NCBI GenBank assembly: GCA_937894335.1
Contig: CALCRU010000008.1
Location: forward strand, 54,204 to 118,203
DNA: 64,000 nt
Direction: 5' to 3'
DNA from: an uncultured Treponema sp.
Lineage (GTDB): Bacteria; Spirochaetota; Spirochaetia; Treponematales; Treponemataceae
The position numbers were made by a program, and so were the translations under genes. This document shows positions 14,729-22,949 of this stretch, one piece after another. Each line of letters opens with the position of its first letter. Position 1 is the first letter of the stretch. The notes beneath the pieces are model-generated. The model had not been told where the DNA came from. It was given only the letters and a program-made list of their open reading frames with translations, and searched no databases.

Positions 14729-16846
14729 TCAAGAAAAATACCTTGCAGTAAGAGCTTCTGCAAAAACTTCCGCCTTGCGAAAAGTCTGAATCATAAGGGG
14801 GGCAAAAAGCGGAACGAGCATCTTTAGTTTTCCAAATCCCTTTGCGGAACCAAAGGCACCCCTTATAATCTGCGTCTTTATTATACTTACGGCTTCATCC
14901 ATTAAAAGCGGAATAAACCTGAATATGATGCCCACCACAAGAACTGCATAGCGAACAGGAATCTTTATGAGCGAAAGGGGAAATAAAAGCCCCGCAAGTC
15001 CGTCCATGATTGCCCTCTCGTCCGTAGTAAAAATAAAAACTCCCATGCAGATAATGCAGGAAAAAATTCTAAGCAGAGAACAAGCACAAAGCATAATTTT
15101 TGAAGGAGTTACCATAAACCATCTTGCGTCAATGTAGCGTATCTCATTAGCCTGAGCAGGAAAGAAGACAAGTTGAAAGACCACAATAAGCAGTAGCCAT
15201 GGGAAAATTTTTACCACAGCCTTAAGAGGCTTTAAAAGCGAATAGCGAGCAAGAAGTGCGTACAGTATGTTTGCACCAAGCATAATTGCACAGGGAATTA
15301 TGTTTTTAAATACAAGGGTTGCCGAAAAAAGAGCAAGAAAGACAATATATTTTAAAACAGGAGGAAGCATGCTTACCGGCGACTTTGGAATTTTAGGAGG
15401 AGACATAAAGATTCTTTCTGTCTTACGGATTCCTTCAATTGTTGCGGCGTTTTTTTCAGTTACGCATTCCGTAAGTTTCTCTGGCACAGAAATTTTTCTC
15501 TGAGGATTTTTTGTAAGACTGTCCCAGGAAAGTTCTTCATCTGCAAAGACTGCTTCTTCTCTTCTGTGGGTGCTAAACAAAACCGTCTTGCCACTGGAAG
15601 CAAGATTACGAAGCAACATGAGCACGCTCTTGCGCGAAAAGGAATCAAGGGCTGCAGTGGGTTCGTCAAAAAGATAGACATCTCCCTCAAGGGCAAGAAT
15701 TCCTGCAATAGAAACCTTGCGCTGTTCACCGCCACTTAAACGGAATGTCTCTCTGTCTGCAAAGTCTGCAAAGGGAACTCCTGCCGCATCCATGGCATTC
15801 TTTACTCTTGCCTTAAGTTCTTTTCCAACAAGCCCCTGAGTGCGCGGACCAAATGCAACATCATCTGCGGCAAACTGCTCAAAGAGGGCGGCCTCGCTGT
15901 CCTGCAGAGAAAGAAGAGGTTTGGAAGAAGCATATACCTTACCCTGCTCAGGCTTTAAAAGTCCTGCAAGGCATTCCAGCATGGTAGATTTTCCGCATCC
16001 GCTAGGTCCAGTAATTGCAGTAAGGCTTCCTTTTTTTAGTGCAAAGGAAACATCCTTAAACACGGCCCTGTCTTCGTAAGAAAAAGAAAGTCCGTCCACA
16101 ACAAGGGAATAAGGTTCATCAGTTTTAGGCCGAAAGTTTTTTTTATGTTCGTAAAGTTCAGTGTCAGGAGCAAACACAGAGTCAACAAGATTTGTGTCGG
16201 AGGCAAAGTCTTTTGAACTTCCGTCAAAGACAAGTTTTCCTTCTGCAAGAACAAGCACCCGTTCTGCGTTAAAGGCTTCGTCTTTGTCGTGAGTAACATG
16301 AATTACGCTGTTACCCTTTTTGTTCCACTGGCTTATGAATGCAATCACATCGTGTCTGGTAGAAGGATCAAGCATTGCCGTTGTTTCGTCAAGAATAAGA
16401 AGGTCAGGAAAAAGAGCAAGAATTCCTGCAAGGGCAAGTCGTTGGATCTGACCTAAAGAAAGTTCCGCTGTTCTTGAAAAAGCCCTATCTGCCAGATCCA
16501 CCACCGAAAGACATTCCATTGTTCTAAGTTCGGTTTCTCCTTTTGAAAGGTGAAGATTCTGGGGACCAAATGCTGTGTCACGCTCCACAACACCTGCAAC
16601 AATCTGTTCCTTGGGATGCTGGAAGACAATGCCTGGAAGCTGTTCGGGAGATCGGGTAACGCTTCCTTCCGTAGGGTCAAGAAATCCTGCCAAAAGACGA
16701 GAAAGCGTACTCTTACCTGAACCGTTTGCACCAACTACGGCAACATAGTCGCCTTTCTTTATGCAAAAGCTCACACCGCTAAGGGCATTTTTTTCTGACT
16801 GCGGATATTTAAAAGAAACTCCGCTCAGTTCAATCACATCTTCCAT
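14729..16846 (-). CDS. ECF transporter EcfA-EcfA'-EcfT fusion
   Basis: This single 705-residue polypeptide contains two ABC ATPases and the membrane T component of an energy-coupling-factor vitamin or cofactor transporter. ATPase 1 (about 1-225) has GANGSGKST, VFQHPKEQIVA, signature LSLGQ and LLILDETTAMLD. ATPase 2 (about 245-450) has GPSGCGKST, signature LSGGEQRKVSIAG and VYLFDEPTAALD. The C-terminal 220 residues have about five helices and the EcfT segments IRGAFGSAKGF and EALTARYF, matching the A-x-A coupling helices. I start at MEDVIEL (16846); ATGs at 16858 and 16876 are alternatives. No S component is adjacent, so it may serve several distant S proteins. Confidence 0.88.
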   Translation of the reverse strand: MEDVIELSGVSFKYPQSEKNALSGVSFCIKKGDYVAVVGANGSGKSTLSRLLAGFLDPTEGSVTRSPEQLPGIVFQHPKEQIVAGVVERDTAFGPQNLHLSKGETELRTMECLSVVDLADRAFSRTAELSLGQIQRLALAGILALFPDLLILDETTAMLDPSTRHDVIAFISQWNKKGNSVIHVTHDKDEAFNAERVLVLAEGKLVFDGSSKDFASDTNLVDSVFAPDTELYEHKKNFRPKTDEPYSLVVDGLSFSYEDRAVFKDVSFALKKGSLTAITGPSGCGKSTMLECLAGLLKPEQGKVYASSKPLLSLQDSEAALFEQFAADDVAFGPRTQGLVGKELKARVKNAMDAAGVPFADFADRETFRLSGGEQRKVSIAGILALEGDVYLFDEPTAALDSFSRKSVLMLLRNLASSGKTVLFSTHRREEAVFADEELSWDSLTKNPQRKISVPEKLTECVTEKNAATIEGIRKTERIFMSPPKIPKSPVSMLPPVLKYIVFLALFSATLVFKNIIPCAIMLGANILYALLARYSLLKPLKAVVKIFPWLLLIVVFQLVFFPAQANEIRYIDARWFMVTPSKIMLCACSLLRIFSCIICMGVFIFTTDERAIMDGLAGLLFPLSLIKIPVRYAVLVVGIIFRFIPLLMDEAVSIIKTQIIRGAFGSAKGFGKLKMLVPLFAPLMIQTFRKAEVFAEALTARYFS

Positions 16847-16880
16847 AGATGAGTGCATACTACACTTTTTTTGCATTTTC

Positions 16881-16889
16881 TGCTACAAT
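16881..16889 (+). promoter_or_regulatory. Extended -10 promoter of hisA-IE, predicted leaderless
   Basis: TGCTACAAT with the -10 ending 7 bases before ATG 16897. Transcription would start at or next to the A of ATG. No Shine-Dalgarno sequence is present. Confidence 0.6.
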
Positions 16890-16896
16890 ACAAATT

Positions 16897-18198
16897 ATGG
16901 TAATAGCTTCTATTGATTTAAAAGACGGACATGTAGTTCAGTTAAAAAACGGAAAGGAATTAGTTCTTCAGCGTGATGATGCGGATGCACTTATTGCAGA
17001 CTTTAACACTTACGGCGAAGTTGCAATAATCGATTTGGATGCGGCACTGCGCAATACAGACGCAAAGGGAAACACAGCCAACACTGCGCTTTTAAAGTCA
17101 CTTCTTAGAAAAGGAAATGTTCGCGTAGGAGGCGGAATCCGTGATGTAAAAAAGGCACGAGAACTTATTTCTTTAGGTGCAGAAAAAGTCATCATTGGTT
17201 CTGCAGCATGGAATGCAGACCGAAAAGAGGGAGACCCCATACTTAACACAGCTTTTCTTACAGAACTTGCAAATGCAATCGGAAAGCAAAGGATTATAAT
17301 TTCTGTAGACGCTATAAACGGAAACATTGCGGTAAAGGGCTGGACAGAAACAGCAGGAATTCCGTTGATTGAAGGTGCAAAGGAAGCAGAAAAATATGCA
17401 AGCGAACTTCTGTTTACATGTGTAGAAAAAGAAGGATGTATGCAGGGAACAGACATGTCTCTGGTAAAGAAACTGAGGGAATCGGTTTCGTGCAGAGTTG
17501 TTGCAGCCGGAGGAGTTAACTCCCTTGAGCAGATTGTGGAACTTGAAAAGATGGGATGCGATGTTCAGCTGGGAATGGCGCTTTACACAGGTGCGGTTTC
17601 ACTTAAAGACTCCTTTGTAAACTGTCTGGACTGGGAAAAGACTGGAGGAATGGTTCCCGTAATTGCACAAAGCACTCACGGAGAAGTTCTTATGATGGGT
17701 TACGCAAACCGTGATGCGTTTGAAAAAACTTTTGAAACAAAAAAGCTCACCTTCTTTAGCAGGACACGGAACAAACTCTGGACAAAAGGCGAAACAAGCG
17801 GACACTTTCTTGAGGTGGTAAAGTTAAGGGCCGACTGCGACAGAGATACGGTTCTTGCAACAGTAGTTCCCAACGGAGGAGCATGCCACACAGGAAGTTG
17901 GACCTGCTTTGGTTCTGCACCAGACGAAAAAAGTTCCATGGAACGCCTTTACCAGACTATTGCCGAACGCTTTGCAAATCCTAAGCCTGGAAGCTACACT
18001 GCCACCCTTAACGACAAGCGAGTCCGCGAAAAGGTTATGGAAGAAGCAGAAGAACTTACCGACGAAGCCGAAACTAAAGAAGATGTAATCTGGGAAGCCG
18101 CCGACCTACTCTACTTCGTAAGTGTGCTTATGTTCAAGGAAGGCGTTACCTGGCAAGATGTTTACGACGAGTTAGATAAGAGGCACAAGGCCAAGTAA
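16897..18198 (+). CDS. hisA-hisIE: Trifunctional HisA-HisI-HisE fusion (histidine biosynthesis)
   Basis: This 433-residue fusion covers three consecutive histidine steps. Residues 1-245 are HisA (ProFAR isomerase): VIASIDLKDGHVVQL with catalytic Asp7, RVGGGIRD, VIIGSAA, IISVDAING with the second acid Asp137, GWTETAG, and VVAAGGVNS. Residues 250-340 are HisI (phosphoribosyl-AMP cyclohydrolase): VLMMGYANRDAF, SRTRNKLWTKGETSGH, RADCDRD, GGACHTGSWTCF. Residues 345-433 are HisE (phosphoribosyl-ATP pyrophosphatase): KVMEEAEELTDEA and EAADLLYF. HisIE fusions are common, but joining to HisA is unusual. I start at ATG 16897 because the promoter -10 ends at 16889. hisD follows from its own promoter. 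Confidence 0.93.
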   Translation: MVIASIDLKDGHVVQLKNGKELVLQRDDADALIADFNTYGEVAIIDLDAALRNTDAKGNTANTALLKSLLRKGNVRVGGGIRDVKKARELISLGAEKVIIGSAAWNADRKEGDPILNTAFLTELANAIGKQRIIISVDAINGNIAVKGWTETAGIPLIEGAKEAEKYASELLFTCVEKEGCMQGTDMSLVKKLRESVSCRVVAAGGVNSLEQIVELEKMGCDVQLGMALYTGAVSLKDSFVNCLDWEKTGGMVPVIAQSTHGEVLMMGYANRDAFEKTFETKKLTFFSRTRNKLWTKGETSGHFLEVVKLRADCDRDTVLATVVPNGGACHTGSWTCFGSAPDEKSSMERLYQTIAERFANPKPGSYTATLNDKRVREKVMEEAEELTDEAETKEDVIWEAADLLYFVSVLMFKEGVTWQDVYDELDKRHKAK

Positions 18199-18215
18199 TA
18201 AGCCCTTATTGTGCC
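18182..18215 (+). terminator. Inverted repeat at the end of hisA-IE overlapping the hisD -35
   Basis: GGCACAA (18182-18188, inside the last codons) pairs with TTGTGCC (18209-18215), followed 6 bases later by TTTTT. The right arm contains the -35 (TTGTGC) of the hisD promoter. It is a weak terminator or attenuator candidate. Confidence 0.4.
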
Positions 18216-18237
18216 AAGTGCGTTTTTCTGCTATAAT
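18209..18237 (+). promoter_or_regulatory. Promoter of hisD, predicted leaderless
   Basis: TTGTGC (18209-18214), 17-bp spacer, TATAAT (18232-18237) with TGc extension. The -10 ends 7 bases before ATG 18245, and no ribosome binding site is present. Confidence 0.65.
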
Positions 18238-18244
18238 TTCTTCC

Positions 18245-19561
18245 ATGATAAAGATTCAGAAAGCGGAAGAAATTGAAGACGACTTTTTTAACGGACGCAA
18301 CTTCGGACCAAGCATAGACACTGTGCGCCAAGTGCTTGAAGAAGTGCGTCTTAAGAAGGATGAGGCTCTAAGGGTCTACGGGAAAAAATTCGACAACTCA
18401 ACTCTTACACATTTTGAAATCTCTCATGCCGATTTGGAAAATGCCGCAAAAAAAATGCAGGCCACTAATCCAAAACTTTATGACGCACTTTGCTACTCAC
18501 GAGATCTTGCCCTGCGCTTTGCAAAAAAACAGAGGGAATCTTTTGACTCTTTTGAAATAGAACTTGAACCGGGACTTTTTACAGGACAGAAAAACATTCC
18601 TGTAGACAGGGCCGGCGTTTATGTTCCTGCAGGAAGATTTCCACTTCTTTCTTCAGTAGTTATGACTGTTACTCCGGCAGTGGCGGCTGGCGTAAAGGAA
18701 ATAATACTCTGCACTCCTCCCCGTCCCAATCCAAACTCTGACGAACCTTACGCTGACGAAAACATTATGGCAGCGGCATACATTTGCGGAGTTACAAGAG
18801 CCTTTGCAGTGGGTGGTGCTCAGGCAATAGCGGCAATGGCATTCGGTACAGAATCAATTCCCCAGACTGATGTTATTGTTGGGCCGGGAAACAAATATGT
18901 CGCAGAGGCAAAGAAACTTGTCTACGGCACAGTTGGAATCGACATGATTGCAGGCCCCACAGAAGTATTCATCATTGCAGACAAAAGCGCAAATCCTGAG
19001 TGGGTAGCGGCAGACCTTCTGGCTCAGGCGGAACACGACATTGTAGCACAACCAGTTCTTGCCACTCCCGACGAAAATCTTGCACAGGCTGTAGCAAAAG
19101 AAATAGAAAAACAGCTTGAAGTTCTTCCTACACGAGAAATTGCAGGACAAAGCATTGCAAACTACGGAAGAATCATCATAACAAAAGACCTAGACCAAGC
19201 AGCACAAATTGCAAACAGAAAAGCACCTGAACATCTGGAACTTGCACTTGACGAAGGTGCAGACCGTGATCGCCTTGTGCAGTCCGTTCACAATTACGGC
19301 TCTCTCTTTATAGGTCACGGAGCGGCAGAAGTGTTTGGAGACTATGCCGCAGGTTTAAATCACACGCTGCCAACTTCTGGAAGCGCTCGCTTTACAGGCG
19401 GACTTTCTGTAAGGGTGTTTTTAAAGACAGTTACTACACTGCGCACTGTTACGGGAAGCAAGGGGTCAGAGGCTTCTGCTCAGGCGGCAGGTGCATTAGG
19501 AGATGCAGAAGGCCTTGCAGGTCACGCAAAGGCCGCAAGGCTTAGGCTTGCAGACAGATAG
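18245..19561 (+). CDS. hisD: Histidinol dehydrogenase
   Basis: This 438-residue protein of normal HisD length oxidises L-histidinol to L-histidine with two NAD+ at a zinc site. It shows DRAGVYVPAGRFPLLSSVVM, FAVGGAQAIAAMAFGT, VGPGNKYVAEAKK, IAGPTEVFIIAD, LLAQAEHD (zinc-binding Gln and His), RKAPEHLEL (catalytic His) and LNHTLPTSG. I use ATG 18245 rather than the upstream ATG at 18209, which precedes the promoter -10. With hisA-IE upstream and the PHP phosphatase at 398 this accounts for five of the enzymatic functions of the pathway; HisG, B, C, F and H are not in the window. Confidence 0.96.
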   Translation: MIKIQKAEEIEDDFFNGRNFGPSIDTVRQVLEEVRLKKDEALRVYGKKFDNSTLTHFEISHADLENAAKKMQATNPKLYDALCYSRDLALRFAKKQRESFDSFEIELEPGLFTGQKNIPVDRAGVYVPAGRFPLLSSVVMTVTPAVAAGVKEIILCTPPRPNPNSDEPYADENIMAAAYICGVTRAFAVGGAQAIAAMAFGTESIPQTDVIVGPGNKYVAEAKKLVYGTVGIDMIAGPTEVFIIADKSANPEWVAADLLAQAEHDIVAQPVLATPDENLAQAVAKEIEKQLEVLPTREIAGQSIANYGRIIITKDLDQAAQIANRKAPEHLELALDEGADRDRLVQSVHNYGSLFIGHGAAEVFGDYAAGLNHTLPTSGSARFTGGLSVRVFLKTVTTLRTVTGSKGSEASAQAAGALGDAEGLAGHAKAARLRLADR

Positions 19562-19588
19562 GAACTTTACGGTTTACAGGAGTTTTTT

Positions 19589-20164
19589 ATGTTAAAGATA
19601 TACAAACTTGGTGAAGAAATTCTGCGAGAAAAATGTAGTGAAGTTTTGCCAGAAGAAATAAACGAAGAATTCCGCATGCTTCTTAACGAAATGTTTGAGA
19701 CAATGGATGAGGCTAACGGAGTTGGTCTTGCCGCTCCTCAGGTGGGAATTGCAAAGCGCTTTTTTGTTGCAACAGCCGACGATGATGTACGCAGGGTTTT
19801 TATCAATCCAATAATAACAAAAACTTCCTCGGAACTTTCTGACTACGAAGAGGGATGCCTTTCCATTCCCGGTGTTTACGAAAATATAACCAGACCTGCA
19901 AAGGTGTCTGTTTCTGCACTGGACGAACATGGAAAAACCTTTACTCTTGATGCGGACGGTCTTTTGGCAAGAATCATTCAGCATGAAAACGACCATCTTG
20001 ACGGAGTGCTTTATATAGACCGCGGAGACGAAGACTTCAAGGCTCAGACAGAAGAAAAATTCAAAAAGCGAGCACAGAATGCGGCACTTAAGGCTGCAAA
20101 GAAGGCAGCAAAAAAGGCTAGCATTGAAGCAAAAATTAAGGCGAAGAATCAGAAGAAGGCATAA
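19589..20164 (+). CDS. def: Peptide deformylase with basic C-terminal extension
   Basis: This 191-residue enzyme removes the formyl group from nascent N-terminal Met. All three family motifs are present: GVGLAAPQVG, EGCLSIPG and IIQHENDHLDG (HExxH metal site in the form HENDH). The last 45 residues are rich in Lys and Ala (for example ALKAAKKAAKKAS) and extend beyond the catalytic core, possibly for ribosome binding. CAGGAG precedes ATG 19589. The stop is immediately followed by the fmt start, an expected pairing because Fmt adds the formyl group that Def removes. Confidence 0.96.
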   Translation: MLKIYKLGEEILREKCSEVLPEEINEEFRMLLNEMFETMDEANGVGLAAPQVGIAKRFFVATADDDVRRVFINPIITKTSSELSDYEEGCLSIPGVYENITRPAKVSVSALDEHGKTFTLDADGLLARIIQHENDHLDGVLYIDRGDEDFKAQTEEKFKKRAQNAALKAAKKAAKKASIEAKIKAKNQKKA

Positions 20165-21178
20165 ATGTTACGGGTAGTGTTCGGAGGAAGCCCCATGGCT
20201 TCTGCAAATGCATTGGAACTCATTTTAAAGGACAGCGCAATGTCTGCCTCGGTTCCCAATACCCACTACAAAATCGTAGGCGTGCTTACAAATCCCCCCT
20301 CGGCAAAGGGACGACACAAAGATTTAATTCCCACAGAAGTTGAGCAGTATGTAAGAATCTGGAACGAAGCCCGAGGAGACGACATTAAAGTCTTTAATTC
20401 TGAGCACATAAAGGCAGAAGAAAGGGAACAGATTGCATCGGTCAATCCCGACATTTTTGTTTGCTTTGCTTACGGACACATTCTTGGTCCAAAGTTTTTT
20501 TCTCTGTTCAGATTTGGAGGAATAAACCTTCACCCTTCGCTGCTTCCAAAGTATCGGGGCGCAACTCCTGTAAACGCCGCAATTCTGAATCAGGATAAGG
20601 AAACTGGATTTAGCCTGCAAAAGATGGCTCTAGGCATGGACGAAGGTGATGTACTCTATCAGCAGAAAATCACCCTAACCGGAAGCGAAACAGCAGAAAC
20701 GCTTTTAAACTTTTCCGCACTTCACGGAGGAATTGCAATTACAAACATTCTACGCAGCATTGCAAAAGAAGACAGGTTGCCAAATGCATTTCCTCAGGAA
20801 GGCGAGGCTTCTTACTGCACCATAATAAAAAAGGAAGACGGAAAAATCAACTGGACTAAATCAGCAGAAGAAATAGACGCACAAATAAGGGCTTACACTC
20901 CCTGGCCCCAGTGTTATACCATGAGTGCAGGTCAGCAGCTTAAAATTCTTAAGGCGGGTGCTGCAACAAAAATAGCCATTCAGGACAACACTGTTCCCAA
21001 AAACACATCGGCTGTTCCCGGCACAGTTCTGGACTACAACAAACAGAGGGGCATACTGATTCAGACAGGAAACGGAGTTTTAATTGTTACGGAACTTCAG
21101 CTTCAGGCAAAAAAAGCCATGGACTATAAATCATTCATGAACGGCGTACGAAATTTTATCGGTTCCGTTCTAGAATAA
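20165..21178 (+). CDS. fmt: Methionyl-tRNA formyltransferase
   Basis: This 337-residue protein transfers a formyl group from 10-formyl-THF to initiator Met-tRNA. It shows VVFGGSPMAS at the N-terminus, the catalytic INLHPSLLPKYRGATPVNAAI with the essential Asn and His, MDEGDVLYQ, and a C-terminal OB-like domain beginning near PWPQCYT. It starts directly after the def stop, in a tight def-fmt pair. An insertion-rich stretch at about 40-75 (SAKGRHKDLIPTEVEQYV) is slightly longer than in E. coli. Length and motifs are otherwise normal. Confidence 0.96.
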   Translation: MLRVVFGGSPMASANALELILKDSAMSASVPNTHYKIVGVLTNPPSAKGRHKDLIPTEVEQYVRIWNEARGDDIKVFNSEHIKAEEREQIASVNPDIFVCFAYGHILGPKFFSLFRFGGINLHPSLLPKYRGATPVNAAILNQDKETGFSLQKMALGMDEGDVLYQQKITLTGSETAETLLNFSALHGGIAITNILRSIAKEDRLPNAFPQEGEASYCTIIKKEDGKINWTKSAEEIDAQIRAYTPWPQCYTMSAGQQLKILKAGAATKIAIQDNTVPKNTSAVPGTVLDYNKQRGILIQTGNGVLIVTELQLQAKKAMDYKSFMNGVRNFIGSVLE

Positions 21179-21206
21179 ATGCAAATAAAATGATAGGGTT
21201 ATAAAC

Positions 21207-22226
21207 ATGAAGAACAAGAGTTTGGACAAAGTAAGAATTGAATGCGAAAAACAGGTTGACGGTTTAAGAAACGGAGGCGCACCTCTTTTAGTTACAATCA
21301 TACTCACTTTCCTTGTGATGATTGCAGTTTGCCTTGGTGTATTTTTTGCCTCTGTACAGGGAAGCGAGCAGGTTATGGTTCCCAATGTTGTGGGTAAGGA
21401 TTTAACCACAGCCCTTCTTCAGCTTCAGGACCGCGAACTGTATCCCAAGATTCAGCTTAAGTATTCTGATTTGCCAGGCCAGGAAGGAACTATTCTTGAG
21501 CAGGACCCAAAAGACGGAGCCATTGTAAAGGCTTACCAGAGGGTTACCCTTACTGTAAACCGCGGCGTAATGCAGGACAGAATGGAAGACTACACGGGAA
21601 GCGACATTACAGAAGTACGCACTAGACTGCAGCTTTTGTTCAGTAGTAAGAATTCCATGGTGACTGTTGCCTCTCCTGTATATGCAAAAAATTCTGCGGC
21701 GGCAGGAACAATTCTTGCCCAGTATCCAGAAGAAGGAACAATGCTTACCACTCCCACAGTCATCCGATTTGTAGTAAGTGCAGGTGACCAGACAGAGACG
21801 GTTGAAGTGCCATCCCTTACAGACCTTACCATAAATCAGGTTTTGCGCCAGATGGAAACTTCAAAAGTTGTATTTGACTTTACATCACACATTGCGTCAG
21901 ACAGCGAAAAGGCAGGAACCATAACAAAACAGCAGAAGACGGCTTCTGAAGTTGAAGCATTTACTCGCATAAGCGCAGACCTTGCAGTGGCTGAACCAAA
22001 AGAAACGGACACCTCTGTAACAGGAATCTTTAGTTACGATGCACCAGAGTACCCCTATGCTGTTCCAATGCAGTTGGACTCACGGGACGAAAACGGAAAC
22101 ACAACAGTTCTCGTGCAGTTTGCCCATCCCGGAAACACCGTAACAGTTCCCTATTCCGTAAGCAAAAATTCAACGCTCATACTTTCAATTTTGGGCGAAG
22201 AAAAATACAGGATGTTGATCCAGTAA
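21207..22226 (+). CDS. Membrane-anchored PASTA-domain protein
   Basis: This 339-residue protein has a short cytoplasmic N-terminus and one transmembrane helix (VTIILTFLVMIAVCLGVFF). Three PASTA-like repeats start near VMVPNVVGKDLTTALLQLQ, near MEDYTGSDITEVRTRL and at VEVPSLTDLTINQVLRQM, and a C-terminal beta-rich region follows. PASTA domains bind peptidoglycan fragments or act as spacers in cell-wall kinases and penicillin-binding proteins; here no kinase or transpeptidase domain is attached. The gene follows def-fmt by 28 bases. The role is probably envelope sensing or scaffolding, inferred from domains only. Confidence 0.85.
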   Translation: MKNKSLDKVRIECEKQVDGLRNGGAPLLVTIILTFLVMIAVCLGVFFASVQGSEQVMVPNVVGKDLTTALLQLQDRELYPKIQLKYSDLPGQEGTILEQDPKDGAIVKAYQRVTLTVNRGVMQDRMEDYTGSDITEVRTRLQLLFSSKNSMVTVASPVYAKNSAAAGTILAQYPEEGTMLTTPTVIRFVVSAGDQTETVEVPSLTDLTINQVLRQMETSKVVFDFTSHIASDSEKAGTITKQQKTASEVEAFTRISADLAVAEPKETDTSVTGIFSYDAPEYPYAVPMQLDSRDENGNTTVLVQFAHPGNTVTVPYSVSKNSTLILSILGEEKYRMLIQ

Positions 22227-22229
22227 GGC

Positions 22230-22949
22230 TTACCTTATAATCTGAACCGTGCCGTCAGCATGTGCGACAAAGGCAACAGGCCTAAGCTTTGTAAAAAAGC
22301 CGCACTCGACGACACCGGTTATCGTGTTTATCTTATCTTCCATTTCGGCAGGATTAACGGCAGAAGACCACAGGCAGTCAAGAATCATGTTACCGTTATC
22401 TGTAATGACAGGACCAGCCTTTCTTACTCCTTCGCGAAGAGTACATTTTGCTCCCAGTCTGTCCAACTCACGAATTACGCTTACCCTTGCCTCTGCAATA
22501 ATTTCTACAGGGAGGGGGAACTTTGTTCCGTGGGAAGAAACAGCCTTTGACTCGTCAGCAACAATCGCATAGGCCTTTGAGTTGTATGCAGTAATTTTTT
22601 CACGCAGAAGAGCCGCTCCGCCACCCTTTATAAGAGAGTTGTCAGGACCAATTTCGTCCGCTCCGTCAACAGTCAAATCCAAAAAGCCGCCAATGGCACC
22701 GTCGTTAAGAGTGTAGACAGGAATGCGCAGTTCTTCGCAGGCAAGCGTTGTCTGAAAACTGGTAGAAACAGCTTTAATGTTCTGTAGTGTTCCATCGGCA
22801 ATCCGTTCGGCAAGTCTTTTAACGGCAGGCATGGCTGTTGAACCAGTACCCAGACCAATTTTCATTCCGCTAAAAATTGCACCTTCCTTAATAAGGGTGT
22901 CAATTGCCGTTGTTGCGGCCAGAACCTTCTGTTCGTTCGTTGTAATCAT
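22230..22949 (-). CDS. rpiA: Ribose-5-phosphate isomerase A
   Basis: This 239-residue RpiA interconverts ribose-5-phosphate and ribulose-5-phosphate in the pentose phosphate pathway. It shows GLGTGSTAMPAVKRLAER, DLTVDGADEI (catalytic Asp pair), LIKGGGAALLREK and ECGFF near the C-terminus. I start at the ATG of MITTNEQK (22949), which lies 50 bases inside the end of the upstream AroD-AroE gene. The longer frame to 22976 is less likely. It is the last gene of a minus-strand run that begins at 28270 or further upstream. Confidence 0.95.
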   Translation of the reverse strand: MITTNEQKVLAATTAIDTLIKEGAIFSGMKIGLGTGSTAMPAVKRLAERIADGTLQNIKAVSTSFQTTLACEELRIPVYTLNDGAIGGFLDLTVDGADEIGPDNSLIKGGGAALLREKITAYNSKAYAIVADESKAVSSHGTKFPLPVEIIAEARVSVIRELDRLGAKCTLREGVRKAGPVITDNGNMILDCLWSSAVNPAEMEDKINTITGVVECGFFTKLRPVAFVAHADGTVQIIR

